This document shows positions 8,392 to 16,409 of a stretch of 64,000 bases of DNA, one piece after another (the first letter of the stretch is position 1; each line of letters opens with the position of its first letter). Source of the stretch: CAVQCJ01 sp963711005 (GTDB lineage: Bacteria > Actinomycetota > Actinomycetes > Prado026); contig CAVQCJ010000003.1 of the NCBI GenBank assembly GCA_963711005.1, positions 62,001 through 126,000 of the forward strand, given 5' to 3'. A program made the translations under genes and the position numbers. The notes under the pieces are model-generated. The model was not told where the DNA came from. It saw only the letters and a list, made by a program, of their open reading frames with translations, and did no database searches.

Positions 8392-8988
8392 ATGACCGGG
8401 CGCAGCGGCGAGCGGGTCGAACCGCCGCTGACCGGGAGCCTGCTGGTGGCCACGCCCGCCCTGCTCGGACCCGAGTTCGAGCAGACCGTCGTGCTGGTCC
8501 TCGAGCACGACCCGGACTCGGGCGCCCTGGGGGTGGTGCTGAACCGGCCGCTGCCGGTGCCCGTCGGCGCGGAGCTGCCGGCTTGGGCGGCCTCCTCGGT
8601 GGTGGCCGAGCCCGCGGTGGTGTTCTGTGGCGGTCCGGTCGAGGACGACACCGTCCTGCTGGTCGCGCTCGCGCAGCCAGGGGCCGCCCCGCAGGAGCTG
8701 CGGCCGGTGACCGGGCGGGTTGCGGTGGTGCCGTTCACGGTGCCGGCCGACGAGGCGTACCTGTGGAGCGACGGCGTCCGCGTGTTCGCCGGCTACGCGG
8801 GCTGGGCGCCCGGCCAGCTCGAGGCCGAGGTCGACGGCGGGTTCTGGTACGTCGTCGACAGCGAGCCCGGGGACCTGGTCGACGCCGAGCCCGCGCGGCT
8901 GTGGCGCTCGGTCCTGCGCCGCCAGCGCGGGGCGCGCGCACCCCTGGCAGTGATGGCGACCTGGACCGCCGACCCGGAGCTGAACTAG
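8392..8988 (+). CDS. YqgE/AlgH family protein (DUF179)
   Basis: A 198-residue DUF179 protein: GSLLVATPALLGPEF and VVLVLEHDPDSGALGVVLNRP at the N-terminus, then the conserved GGPV, and a C-terminal GYAGWAPGQLEAEV. The family is widespread and forms a compact alpha/beta fold; it is described as a possible regulator in pseudomonads, but no biochemical function is settled. A GTG three codons upstream of the chosen ATG is an alternative start. It faces away from the cold-shock gene and is followed after 29 bases by the DUF3039 gene. Confidence 0.9.
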   Translation: MTGRSGERVEPPLTGSLLVATPALLGPEFEQTVVLVLEHDPDSGALGVVLNRPLPVPVGAELPAWAASSVVAEPAVVFCGGPVEDDTVLLVALAQPGAAPQELRPVTGRVAVVPFTVPADEAYLWSDGVRVFAGYAGWAPGQLEAEVDGGFWYVVDSEPGDLVDAEPARLWRSVLRRQRGARAPLAVMATWTADPELN

Positions 8989-9017
8989 GCCCTTCCCGGA
9001 CTGCCTAGACTGCTGCG

Positions 9018-9308
9018 ATGACCGAGCCGCTGGGGCCGACGGGCCCGGAGACGACGGGCGGGGGCACGATCCTCGAGGAGCTCACGCGTCCGGTTCCGAC
9101 CGACGAGGGCGACCACGAGAAGTTCGCGCACTACGTCCGCAAAGACAAGATCGTCGAGAGCGCTGTCACCGGCACGCCGGTGGTCGCGCTCTGCGGCAAG
9201 GTGTGGACGCCCACCCGCGCGCCCGACCGCTTCCCGGTCTGCCCGGAGTGCAAGGAGATCTACGAAAGCCTGCGCGGGGGCGACCGCGGCGGCGACGACG
9301 CGGAGTGA
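9018..9308 (+). CDS. DUF3039 zinc-ribbon-like protein
   Basis: A 96-residue actinobacterial protein of the DUF3039 family. FAHYVRKDKIVESAVTGTPVVALCGKVWTP is followed by FPVCPECKEIYE. The lone Cys of ALCGK plus the CPEC pair, with a nearby His, resemble a zinc site. Its function is unknown. Its stop codon lies inside the first copy of a 48-bp tandem repeat and overlaps (GTGA) the first possible start of the MFS transporter gene, so the two genes are probably coupled. Confidence 0.9.
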   Translation: MTEPLGPTGPETTGGGTILEELTRPVPTDEGDHEKFAHYVRKDKIVESAVTGTPVVALCGKVWTPTRAPDRFPVCPECKEIYESLRGGDRGGDDAE

Positions 9309-9485
9309 GCGGTGAGGCGCCAGCCGAACCGGTGAACGACCATGGGCGCGGAGTGAGCGGTGAGGCGCCAGCCGAACCGGTGAACGACCATGGGCGCGGA
9401 GTGAGCGGTGAGGCGCCAGCCGAACCGGTGAACGACCATGGGCGCGGAGTGAGCGGTGAGGCGCCAGCCGAACCGGTGAACGACC
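9302..9485 (+). repeat. 48-bp tandem repeat, 3.8 copies, at the MFS gene start
   Basis: Three identical 48-bp units (9302-9349, 9350-9397, 9398-9445) and a 40-bp partial unit (9446-9485). Each begins GGAGTGAGCGGTGAGG and in the MFS frame encodes a 16-residue block GVSGEAPAEPVNDHGR. Every unit carries an in-frame GTG (9305, 9353, 9401, 9449). The units read as identical, which indicates recent expansion or active homogenisation. Confidence 0.95.
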
Positions 9486-10894
9486 GGCTATTCGCGCACG
9501 GCAACCGCCCGCTGCTGCTCGGGCTGGTCTCGGTCATCCTGCTGATCGCCTTCGAGGCGATGGCTGTCGCCACCGCGATGCCGCGGGCGGTCGCGGAGCT
9601 CGACGGGCTGCCGTACTACGCCTGGGCGTTCAGCGCGTTCGTCGTCACCAGCCTGTTCGCGATGGTCGTGGCCGGCGAGGTCTGCGACGCCCGCGGGCCG
9701 ACCCGTCCGATGGTCGTCGGGGTGGCGTTGTTCACGGCCGGGCTGCTGGTGGCCGGGACCGCCGTCGACATGGCGGTGTTCGTGGCCGCCAGGGCCCTGC
9801 AGGGCCTCGGTTGCGGCGCGGTCATCGTGTCGGTGTACGTGGTGGTCGGCCGCGCCTTCCCCGAGTCGTTGCGGCCGCGGGTGTTCTCGGTGCTGTCCAG
9901 CGCCTGGGTGCTGCCGTCGATCGTCGGTCCGCTGGTGGCCGGGTACCTGGCCGACAACCTGTCGTGGCGCTGGGTCTTCCTCGGCGTCTCGGTGCTCGTC
10001 GTCCCGGCGCTGCTGCTGGTCCTGCCTTCGTTGCCCGCACTCGAGGGCGGGCAGCCCGTGACCCGGGTGGGCCGCAAGCGAGCCGCCCTGATGGTCGCCA
10101 TCGGTGTCGCCTGCCTGCAGTACGCCGGTCAGCGGCTGGACCGGGTCGGCCTGGTGTTCGCCGTCGCCGGCGTCGCCCTGCTGGTGCCCACGGTGCGCCG
10201 CCTGCTGCCGGCGGGGACGCTTCGGTTCGCCCGCGGCCTGCCCACGGTCATCGCGATGCGCGGCGTGCTCGCCGGGTCTTTCTTCGGGGCCGAGACCTTC
10301 GTCCCGCTGATGCTGGTGAGCGAGCGCGGGCTGACCGCCACCGAGGCCGGCCTGTCCCTCACCGGCGGGGCGCTGGGCTGGGCGGGTGGCTCCTGGTACC
10401 AGGGCCGTCCGGCGACCCGGCTGCCCCGGTACCTGCTGGTGCGGACCGGCTGCGCGCTGGTGGCGCTCGCCGTCGCCGGCGTCGCGCTCACCACCTGGTC
10501 GGCGGTCCCACCGTGGTTCGCCGGCGTCTCCTGGGTGGTCGGTGGCACCGGGATGGGGATGGCGATGGCGTCGGTCTCGGTGCTCATGCTCCAGCTGTCC
10601 CGGCCGCAGGACCAGGGGGCCAACTCGGCGGCGCTGCAGGTGAGCGACTCGCTGTTCGCCGCCGTCACGATCGGCGTCGGCGGCGTCATCTACGCCGTGG
10701 GGCTGCGGCACTCGGGTGCAGGGATCTGGGCGCTGCGGCTGGTCGACGTGCTCATGATCGGGCTCGCGCTGGTCGGCGTCGCCGTCGCCGGCCGGGTCCG
10801 GACAACCGACCCGGGCACCCCTGGCGTACTACTCTCGGTGACCAGTCGGCCGCAGATCCATCGGGGGCCGTTGGGTCGAGAGGGGCACGAGTGA
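9305..10894 (+). CDS. Major facilitator superfamily drug/solute exporter
   Basis: An integral membrane transporter with about 12-14 helices, beginning near residue 65 with LLLGLVSVILLIAFEAMAVA. It shows the DHA2-like pattern: AVAELDGLPYYAWAFSAFVVTSLFAM, then the motif-A region DARGPTRPMVV, and RALQGLGCGAVIVSVYVVVG. Such proteins export drugs or metabolites by proton antiport. The start is uncertain: four in-frame GTGs sit in the tandem repeat, the first overlapping the DUF3039 stop. Using the first gives 529 residues with a repetitive hydrophilic N-terminus; the last gives 481. The stop overlaps the next gene's ATG (TGATG... at 10892-10896). Confidence 0.88.
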   Translation: MSGEAPAEPVNDHGRGVSGEAPAEPVNDHGRGVSGEAPAEPVNDHGRGVSGEAPAEPVNDRLFAHGNRPLLLGLVSVILLIAFEAMAVATAMPRAVAELDGLPYYAWAFSAFVVTSLFAMVVAGEVCDARGPTRPMVVGVALFTAGLLVAGTAVDMAVFVAARALQGLGCGAVIVSVYVVVGRAFPESLRPRVFSVLSSAWVLPSIVGPLVAGYLADNLSWRWVFLGVSVLVVPALLLVLPSLPALEGGQPVTRVGRKRAALMVAIGVACLQYAGQRLDRVGLVFAVAGVALLVPTVRRLLPAGTLRFARGLPTVIAMRGVLAGSFFGAETFVPLMLVSERGLTATEAGLSLTGGALGWAGGSWYQGRPATRLPRYLLVRTGCALVALAVAGVALTTWSAVPPWFAGVSWVVGGTGMGMAMASVSVLMLQLSRPQDQGANSAALQVSDSLFAAVTIGVGGVIYAVGLRHSGAGIWALRLVDVLMIGLALVGVAVAGRVRTTDPGTPGVLLSVTSRPQIHRGPLGREGHE

Positions 10895-11475
10895 TGCAGG
10901 CAACCGCGACGGGAAGTACCGCAGACGTCCGGGACATGATGGTCGGGATCGGCAGGCACTGGGGCTGGGTGCTGACGTTCGGGATCTTGAGCGTCCTGCT
11001 CGGGGTCTCCGTGCTGGTATGGCCGAAGGGCACCGTGGTGGTCGTCGCCACGTTCCTGGGCGCCTACCTGCTGGTCAGCGGCATCTTCCAGATCGTCAAC
11101 GCGTTCACCGCGAGCGAGCTGTCCGGCGGGTTCCGCTGGTTGATCGGGATCTCGGGCCTGGTCTCGTTCCTGCTCGGGATGTTCGCGTTCCGCAGCCTCG
11201 CCCACTCGGTGGCCATCCTGGTGCTGCTGATCGGCTTCAGCTGGATGATCCGCGGCTTCGCCCAGCTGATCGACGCGATCGGCGACAAGACGCTGCCGGC
11301 CAGAGGTTGGCAGATCTTCTCCGGCATCCTCGGCATCGTCGCGGCGTTCGTGGTCCTGATCTACCCGGCGCCGTCGCTGTGGGCCCTGACCCTGGTGGCG
11401 GGGATCTGGCTGATCGTCCTGGGCATCGCCGAGATCATGGGCGCGTTCGCGGTCCGCAAGCTCGCCGCGGCCTGA
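10894..11475 (+). CDS. HdeD-like membrane protein (DUF308)
   Basis: A 193-residue protein with six hydrophobic helices arranged as DUF308 repeats (HWGWVLTFGILSVLLGVSVL; RWLIGISGLVSFLLGMFAF; GWQIFSGILGIVAAFVVLI). HdeD of E. coli is linked to acid resistance; most actinobacterial members are uncharacterised. The ATG overlaps the MFS stop by one base and a GAGAGGGG ribosome site lies nine bases upstream, so it is the third gene of a DUF3039-MFS-HdeD operon. Confidence 0.88.
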   Translation: MQATATGSTADVRDMMVGIGRHWGWVLTFGILSVLLGVSVLVWPKGTVVVVATFLGAYLLVSGIFQIVNAFTASELSGGFRWLIGISGLVSFLLGMFAFRSLAHSVAILVLLIGFSWMIRGFAQLIDAIGDKTLPARGWQIFSGILGIVAAFVVLIYPAPSLWALTLVAGIWLIVLGIAEIMGAFAVRKLAAA

Positions 11476-11498
11476 CGGGCAGGACCTAGTCTCGGGGC

Positions 11499-12131
11499 GT
11501 GGCCGCCGAGACGTCGCAGACTCTCGACCGCGGCCTGCGGATCCTCGAGCGGGTCGCGCGGGTGCCGGGCGGCTGTTCTGTGGCCGACCTGGCCGCCGAG
11601 CTCGGGGTCGGCCGCACGGTGGTGTACCGGCTGCTGACGACGTTGGAGGCGCACCAGCTCGTCCGACGGGACGCCGCAGGCCGGGTGGCGCTCGGGCCCG
11701 GTGCGCTGCGGCTGGCCGGGCAGGTCGTGCCGTTGCTCCGCGAGGCGGCGCTGCCAGCCCTGCGTTCCCTGGCGGAGGACGTCGGGGCGACCGCGCACCT
11801 GACGGTCGCGGACGCCGGCGAGGCGCTCGCGGTGGCGGTCGTCGAGCCCAGCTGGACCGACTTCCACGTGGCCTACCGGGTCGGCTCGCGGCACGCGCTG
11901 GACCGCGGGGCCGCCGGGCGGGCCCTGCTGGTCGGGCGCTCGGGCGGGTCCGGGGCGGTCGTCTCGCACGGCGAGCTGCAGCCCGGCGCGACCGGGGTGG
12001 CGGCGCCGGTGCCCGGGCTGACGTCGGTCCAGGCGAGCGTGGGCGTGGTCGCGCTGGGACCGCTGGACCCCGACTCGGTCGCGCCGCGGGTGCTCCAGGC
12101 CGCCGCCGAGGTCGCGGCCGCCCTCAGGTGA
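11499..12131 (+). CDS. IclR-family transcriptional regulator
   Basis: The N-terminal winged helix-turn-helix (SQTLDRGLRILERVA then SVADLAAELGVGRTVVYRLLTTLEAHQLV, residues 5-55) and the effector domain from about residue 75 identify an IclR protein. At 210 residues it is shorter than the usual 250; the C-terminal ligand domain is compact. The GTG start is 23 bases after the HdeD stop without a clear ribosome site. It is near the tyrosine catabolism genes, where IclR proteins such as HmgR are known regulators in actinobacteria, so control of hppD or hmgA is possible but not shown. Confidence 0.88.
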   Translation: MAAETSQTLDRGLRILERVARVPGGCSVADLAAELGVGRTVVYRLLTTLEAHQLVRRDAAGRVALGPGALRLAGQVVPLLREAALPALRSLAEDVGATAHLTVADAGEALAVAVVEPSWTDFHVAYRVGSRHALDRGAAGRALLVGRSGGSGAVVSHGELQPGATGVAAPVPGLTSVQASVGVVALGPLDPDSVAPRVLQAAAEVAAALR

Positions 12132-12134
12132 CCG

Positions 12135-12162
12135 GGTCCCTCGCACACATGTGCTAGGGGTC
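12135..12162. terminator. Hairpin between convergent iclR-type and lrp-type genes
   Basis: CCCT-c-GCACA pairs with TGTGC-t-AGGG across a two-base centre (12138-12159), extended by wobble pairs. It fills the short gap between the two stops and could terminate both genes. There is no T run. Confidence 0.4.
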
Positions 12163-12619
12163 AGGTGCTCGACGCGATGAGCGGCTGCGCCCGATAGCGG
12201 ACCAGGGTGGCCAGGGCGATGACGGTGGACGTCCGCTCGACCCCGTCCACCTCGACGATGGCGTCGATGACGCGCTGCAGGTCGGCGTTGGACCGGGCGA
12301 CCACCCGGCACAGCAGGTCGCCGCTGCCGGTGATCGTGTGCACCTCGAGCACCTCGGGGATGCCGGCCAGCCGCTGGCCCAACGGCTCGTGGCCGCGCAG
12401 CTGCCGGATCCCGAGCGTGACGAAAGCCGTGACCGGGAAGCCGAGGGCGACCGGGTCCACGTCCGGCCCCCAGCCGCGCACGACCCCGGCCGACTCGAGC
12501 TTGTCCAGCCGGGCCTGCACGGTCCCGCGCGCGACGCCGAGCCGGCGGCTGGCCTCGAGGACCCCGACCCGCGGCTCGGCAGCGAACAGCGCGAGGATCC
12601 GGGCGTCGAGCGGATCCAC
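12161..12619 (-). CDS. Lrp/AsnC-family transcriptional regulator
   Basis: A 152-residue regulator: helix-turn-helix DARILALFAAEPRVGVLEASRRLGVARGTVQARLDKLESAG (residues 4-45) and a C-terminal RAM ligand domain (about 65-140; EVHTITGSGDLLCRVVARS). These bind amino acids or related acids and assemble as octamers on DNA. The GTG start has AGGAGG upstream. It is divergent from hppD, which makes regulation of tyrosine breakdown by an aromatic amino acid or keto acid likely; an inverted repeat lies between the two genes. Confidence 0.92.
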   Translation of the reverse strand: MDPLDARILALFAAEPRVGVLEASRRLGVARGTVQARLDKLESAGVVRGWGPDVDPVALGFPVTAFVTLGIRQLRGHEPLGQRLAGIPEVLEVHTITGSGDLLCRVVARSNADLQRVIDAIVEVDGVERTSTVIALATLVRYRAQPLIASST

Positions 12620-12664
12620 GGTGCCTCCTGGTCATCCTGTGCACAGATGCCGACCTGTGTGGCG

Positions 12665-12699
12665 TTGGGTCCGGGCATATTGTCCGAGATAGGACCCAA
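12665..12699. promoter_or_regulatory. Inverted repeat in the lrp-type/hppD divergent promoter region
   Basis: TTGGGTCC (12665-12672) and GGACCCAA (12692-12699) form a perfect 8-bp inverted repeat 19 bases apart. Nested inside, GTCC-GAGATA-GGAC (12682-12695) shares the right arm. The overlapping half-sites fit a regulator such as the Lrp-type protein encoded next door; this is inferred, not shown. Confidence 0.5.
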
Positions 12700-12737
12700 G
12701 TCTTGCACACTCTGCCTCATCGCAGCATGCTCTCGGC

Positions 12738-13868
12738 ATGACTCAGGCGACCACCCAGCCCGCTGCCGTACCCGCCGCCGACGACTTCCCGGTCCGGGGG
12801 ATGGACGCGGTCGTCTTCGCGGTGGGGAACGCCAAGCAGGCCGCGCACTTCTACACCCGGGCCTTCGGCATGCGCTGCGTGGCGTACGCGGGACCGGAGA
12901 CCGGGCAGCGCGACGAGGCGGCGTACGTGCTCGAGTCCGGCAGCGCGCGGTTCGTGCTGCGCGGTCCGGTGCGGGCGGGAACCGATTTGGCCCGGCACGT
13001 GGCCGAGCACGGCGACGGCGTCGTGGACCTCGCGATCGAGGTGCCGGACGTGCCGCATGCGTACGCCTTTGCGCTGGCGCACGGCGCGACCGGGCTGGAG
13101 GAGCTGCACGAGCTGACCGACGAGGACGGGACCGTCGTGCGAGCGGCGATCGCGACGTACGGGCAGACGCGGCACTCGCTGGTCGACCGTTCCCGGTACC
13201 GCGGCCCGTACCTGCCCGGGTTCGTCGCCCGCGGGCCGTCGGGGGCGCCCGACCCGGACCGGATCTTCCAGGCCGTCGACCACTGCGTGGGCAACGTCGA
13301 GCTGGGCCACATGGACGAGTGGGTGGACTTCTACCACCGGGTGATGGGCTTCACGAACATGGCCGAGTTCGTCGGGGACGACATCGCGACGGAGTACTCG
13401 GCGCTGATGTCGAAGGTCGTCGCCGACGGCAGCCGCAAGGTGAAGTTCCCGCTCAACGAGCCGGCGGTCGGCAAGAAGAAGAGCCAGATCGACGAGTACC
13501 TGGAGTTCTACGGCGGGCCCGGGGTCCAGCACATCGCGCTCGCGACCGGCGACATCGTGAAGTCGGTCCGTCGGCTGCGCGAGGCCGGCGTGGAGTTCCT
13601 GGACACGCCGGACAGCTACTACGACACGTTGACCGAGTGGGTCGGGACGACGCGGGTGCCGATCGAGACCCTGCGCGAGCTGCGCGTCCTGGCCGACCGC
13701 GACGAGGACGGCTACCTGCTGCAGATCTTCACCAAGCCGGTGCAGGACCGTCCGACGGTGTTCTTCGAGCTGATCGAGCGGCACGGGTCGCTGGGCTTCG
13801 GCAAGGGCAACTTCAAGGCGCTGTTCGAGGCGATCGAGCGCGAGCAGGCCCTGCGCGGCAACCTCTGA
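12738..13868 (+). CDS. hppD: 4-Hydroxyphenylpyruvate dioxygenase
   Basis: Non-haem iron enzyme turning 4-hydroxyphenylpyruvate and O2 into homogentisate and CO2, the second step of tyrosine breakdown. The 376 residues form two vicinal-oxygen-chelate domains. The three iron ligands are visible: H182 (VDHCVGN), H265 (VQHIALAT) and E344 (FFELIE). The conserved C-terminal GFGKGNFKALFEAIE is intact. It is divergent from an Lrp-type regulator. HmgA and FahA for the next steps are about 5-8 kb downstream, so the pathway is split over two loci in this window. Confidence 0.97.
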   Translation: MTQATTQPAAVPAADDFPVRGMDAVVFAVGNAKQAAHFYTRAFGMRCVAYAGPETGQRDEAAYVLESGSARFVLRGPVRAGTDLARHVAEHGDGVVDLAIEVPDVPHAYAFALAHGATGLEELHELTDEDGTVVRAAIATYGQTRHSLVDRSRYRGPYLPGFVARGPSGAPDPDRIFQAVDHCVGNVELGHMDEWVDFYHRVMGFTNMAEFVGDDIATEYSALMSKVVADGSRKVKFPLNEPAVGKKKSQIDEYLEFYGGPGVQHIALATGDIVKSVRRLREAGVEFLDTPDSYYDTLTEWVGTTRVPIETLRELRVLADRDEDGYLLQIFTKPVQDRPTVFFELIERHGSLGFGKGNFKALFEAIEREQALRGNL

Positions 13869-13895
13869 GGTCGCCGGGACGGGTCGGCTGGTCGG

Positions 13896-14522
13896 TCAGC
13901 GGACGGCTTCGAGCAGGGAGCCGTACGAGCGGACCAGGCAGGTGAGCTCTTCGACGAGCAGCGGGCTGCCGAGGTCGCAGCCCTGCCGCACCCACAGGTC
14001 GGAGAACACCATCGCGCGGGCCCGCAGCTCGGCCGCCGGCCGGACCGCGTCCACGTCGGTCGCGTAGACGAACGAGTACAGGTCGGCCAGCGCGCCGGTC
14101 AGCTCGTCGGCGCCGCCCACGGCCTCCGCCGCTGCGACGGTGCCGTCGGCCGCGGCCGCCTCGTCCAGCTCGTGACTGCCGGGACGGTGCTGGAGCTCAC
14201 GGTGCACCCGCCACCAGCCGACCTCGCGACGCGCTGCTTCGCCCGGGTCGAGGCCGACATGGTGCACCGACTCCACCAGCGCGTAGAACTTGCGCATCGT
14301 CGCCTCGGCGCCGGCTGCGTCGTTGTCCGGGTACGGGGCCCACTGCTGGTTCGCGCGCAGCACCAGGTACGCGCCCTGCACGGTCCGGTGCGCCGGCATC
14401 CCGAAACCCTCGCGCACCATGCCGACCGACGCCTGCAGGAACGGCACCCACTCGTGCCGGTAGTAGCAGACCCAGGCGTCGCACTCGTACCGGCCGAGGC
14501 GGTGCGGGGCGAACGAGCGCAT
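13896..14522 (-). CDS. Conserved protein of unknown function
   Basis: A 208-residue protein I cannot assign. It begins RSFAPHRLGRYECDAWVCYYRHEWVPFL, followed by GMVREGFGMP, RANQQWAPYPDNDAAGA and a helical region, and later DLYSFVYATDVDAVRPAAELRAQ-like text. There are no signal peptide or membrane segments, and aromatic and acidic residues are frequent. The start is taken at an ATG, although an in-frame GTG at 14558 would add 12 residues; neither has a good ribosome site. It is convergent with hppD and divergent from the RDD gene. Confidence 0.7.
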   Translation of the reverse strand: MRSFAPHRLGRYECDAWVCYYRHEWVPFLQASVGMVREGFGMPAHRTVQGAYLVLRANQQWAPYPDNDAAGAEATMRKFYALVESVHHVGLDPGEAARREVGWWRVHRELQHRPGSHELDEAAAADGTVAAAEAVGGADELTGALADLYSFVYATDVDAVRPAAELRARAMVFSDLWVRQGCDLGSPLLVEELTCLVRSYGSLLEAVR

Positions 14523-14606
14523 CGGCGGGAGCGGTCCGGCGGGCGTCCTGCGCGTCACCGGGCCATCATCTGCCGCCCGGACGCCGCCGTGCGCGATGAT
14601 TCGCCC

Positions 14607-15368
14607 ATGTCGATGGCGCCAGGCTGGTATCCCGACCCGTTCTCCGCCGGGTACCTGCGCTGGTGGGACGGCAAGGCCTGGTCGTCGGCGACGCAGGTAG
14701 CCCAACGGACGGACGCGGAGCCTGTCCCCGTGCAGCCGTCGGCGTACTCGCCGCCGCCGTACGGCGCACCGCCGCCGTATCAGCCTCCGCCCACGTACCA
14801 GAGTGCCCCGCAGCAGCCGGCGCCGCCGTGGGCCGGGTACCAGCCCTACCCGCCGCCGGCGGCCGGGCCGACGTTCCCGCTGTCGACGTGGGGCTCGCGC
14901 TTCGCCGGGCGGCTGATCGACTACCTGATCCTCGCTGTCGTGCTGGTGCCGCTGTACCTGGTCGTGCTCTGGCCGGCGCTGACCGACTTCGTCGACCGGC
15001 TGCCGACCGACCCGAGCCAGCCGCTCGACCCGCAGGTCCTCGCGCAGTTCGAGACGCGGGTGGTCGCGCAGGCGCTGCTGCTCGGCCTGGTCTCGGCGGC
15101 GGTGCAGATGGCGTACGAGGTCCCGCAGCTGGTGGCGTACGGACGCACGCTCGGCAAGCGGGCGGTGGGGCAGCGGGTCCGGCCGCTGGCCGAGGACCGC
15201 ACGCTCACCTGGACCGAGGCCTCGGCCCGGACCGGCCTGATGGTCGGCGGCACGGTGATCGCCGGGGGGCTGTTCCTGCTGCTGGACGACCTGTGGCCGC
15301 TGTGGGACAAGCCGTGGCAGCAGGCCCTGCACGACAAGGCGGCGAAGACCGTCGTCGTCCCGATGTAG
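14607..15368 (+). CDS. DUF2510 and RDD-domain membrane protein
   Basis: The first 25 residues are a DUF2510 motif (APGWYPDPFSAGYLRWWDGKAWS), followed by a Pro/Tyr/Gln-rich tract (about 35-90) and an RDD domain from about 95 with three hydrophobic segments. The RDD signature residues are present: FAGRLIDYLIL, GRTLGKRAVGQRVRP and a C-terminal QALHDKAAKTVVV. RDD proteins are membrane proteins of poorly known role, some acting as ion antiporters. It stands alone. The repeats in the linker are PPY-like and low complexity. Confidence 0.9.
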   Translation: MSMAPGWYPDPFSAGYLRWWDGKAWSSATQVAQRTDAEPVPVQPSAYSPPPYGAPPPYQPPPTYQSAPQQPAPPWAGYQPYPPPAAGPTFPLSTWGSRFAGRLIDYLILAVVLVPLYLVVLWPALTDFVDRLPTDPSQPLDPQVLAQFETRVVAQALLLGLVSAAVQMAYEVPQLVAYGRTLGKRAVGQRVRPLAEDRTLTWTEASARTGLMVGGTVIAGGLFLLLDDLWPLWDKPWQQALHDKAAKTVVVPM

Positions 15369-15425
15369 CCCGCAGGCACCCGTCCGCGGCCGGCGCGCGT
15401 CTGTGCTCCGACCGGACCCGGCAGG

Positions 15426-16409
15426 TCAGCGCTCGAGCTGCGTGCGCAGGTGCGTCATGGCGCTGGCCGGTGCACCCACGAGATCCAGCCCGGCCAGCGC
15501 CGCACCGAGGACCGGCGCGGCCGCCACGACGACGACGTGCGCGTGCGGCGCGCGGTCCGCGAGGCGGCCGAGGACACCGTCGAGGAGGACGGGTGCGCGT
15601 GCCGCGAGCACGCCGCCGCCGAGCACGACGGTGGCAGGCCGGCCGAGGAGCCCCAGCCGGCGCAGCGCGGTCGTCGCGAGCAGGGCGATCTCCTCGGCCA
15701 GCCGGTCCACCACGGAGGCGGCGACGGCGTCCCCGTCCGCCGCCGCCGTCACGACGCCGGGGGCCAGCTCGACCAGTCGGCCGGAGTCGAGCTCGCCGAA
15801 GTGCAGGGCCTCGGTCACCGCTGTCGCGGTGGGCAGCCCGAAGTGGTCGGCGACCAGGCGGGTCAGCGCGGTGGCCGGACCGCGGCCGTCCTCCTCGCGC
15901 ACGCCCCACCACAGGGCCTCCTCGCCCAGGTCGGAGCCACCGCCCCAGTCCCCGGACATCCGGCCCAGCGCCGGGAACCGCACGTGCACACCGTCCTCGC
16001 GCACCCCCGAGCAGTTGATGCCGGCGCCGCAGACGACGGCGACGGCGTCCGGCTCGTCCGTGCCGGCCCGCAGCAGCGCGAACGTGTCGTTGTCGACGAC
16101 GGTGCGAGCGGCCCAGCCCTGCGCGTCGGCGGCGGCCTGCAGCTCGACCACCTCGCGCGGGAGGTCGGCGCCGGCGAGGTACAGCACCGCGACCTGCGCG
16201 ACCGGGTCGGTCGGCGCCAGCCCGGCCGCGGCCTGCGCCTGCCGGACCAGCGTCCCGAGCAGCGTGAACGTGCCCTCCACGCCGAGCACGTGCGGCGAGG
16301 ACGTGGGCCCGCGTACCGAGGCGAGCACCGCCCCGTCCGCACCGACGAGCAGCAGCCCGGTCTTGCTGTTGCCGCCGTCGACGGCGAGCACCGCCGGCCG
16401 TGCGCTCAC
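15426..16409 (-). CDS. BadF/BadG/NagK-type sugar kinase
   Basis: An ASKHA-fold kinase of 327 residues. The phosphate-1 loop is LAVDGGNSKTGLLL (residues 8-21) and phosphate-2 is VAVVCGAGINCSG; the GDWGGGSDLGEEAL segment is typical of the N-acetylglucosamine kinase branch. It probably phosphorylates an amino sugar or a beta-linked disaccharide in the cytoplasm. Its GTG overlaps the GH4 stop (GTGA), making it the third gene of a ROK-GH4-kinase operon. The sugar cannot be told from sequence. Confidence 0.85.
   Translation of the reverse strand: MSARPAVLAVDGGNSKTGLLLVGADGAVLASVRGPTSSPHVLGVEGTFTLLGTLVRQAQAAAGLAPTDPVAQVAVLYLAGADLPREVVELQAAADAQGWAARTVVDNDTFALLRAGTDEPDAVAVVCGAGINCSGVREDGVHVRFPALGRMSGDWGGGSDLGEEALWWGVREEDGRGPATALTRLVADHFGLPTATAVTEALHFGELDSGRLVELAPGVVTAAADGDAVAASVVDRLAEEIALLATTALRRLGLLGRPATVVLGGGVLAARAPVLLDGVLGRLADRAPHAHVVVVAAAPVLGAALAGLDLVGAPASAMTHLRTQLER

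Noticed and set aside
9302..9485. Short identical repeats resembling a CRISPR array
   Set aside because: The units are head-to-tail without spacers, lie in frame with the MFS gene and encode a 16-residue block; no cas genes are present.
9488..10711. 407-codon open frame on the minus strand opposite the MFS gene
   Set aside because: It is rich in Gln/His/Arg/Gly, typical of the antisense of a high-GC membrane-protein gene, and has no recognisable domain.
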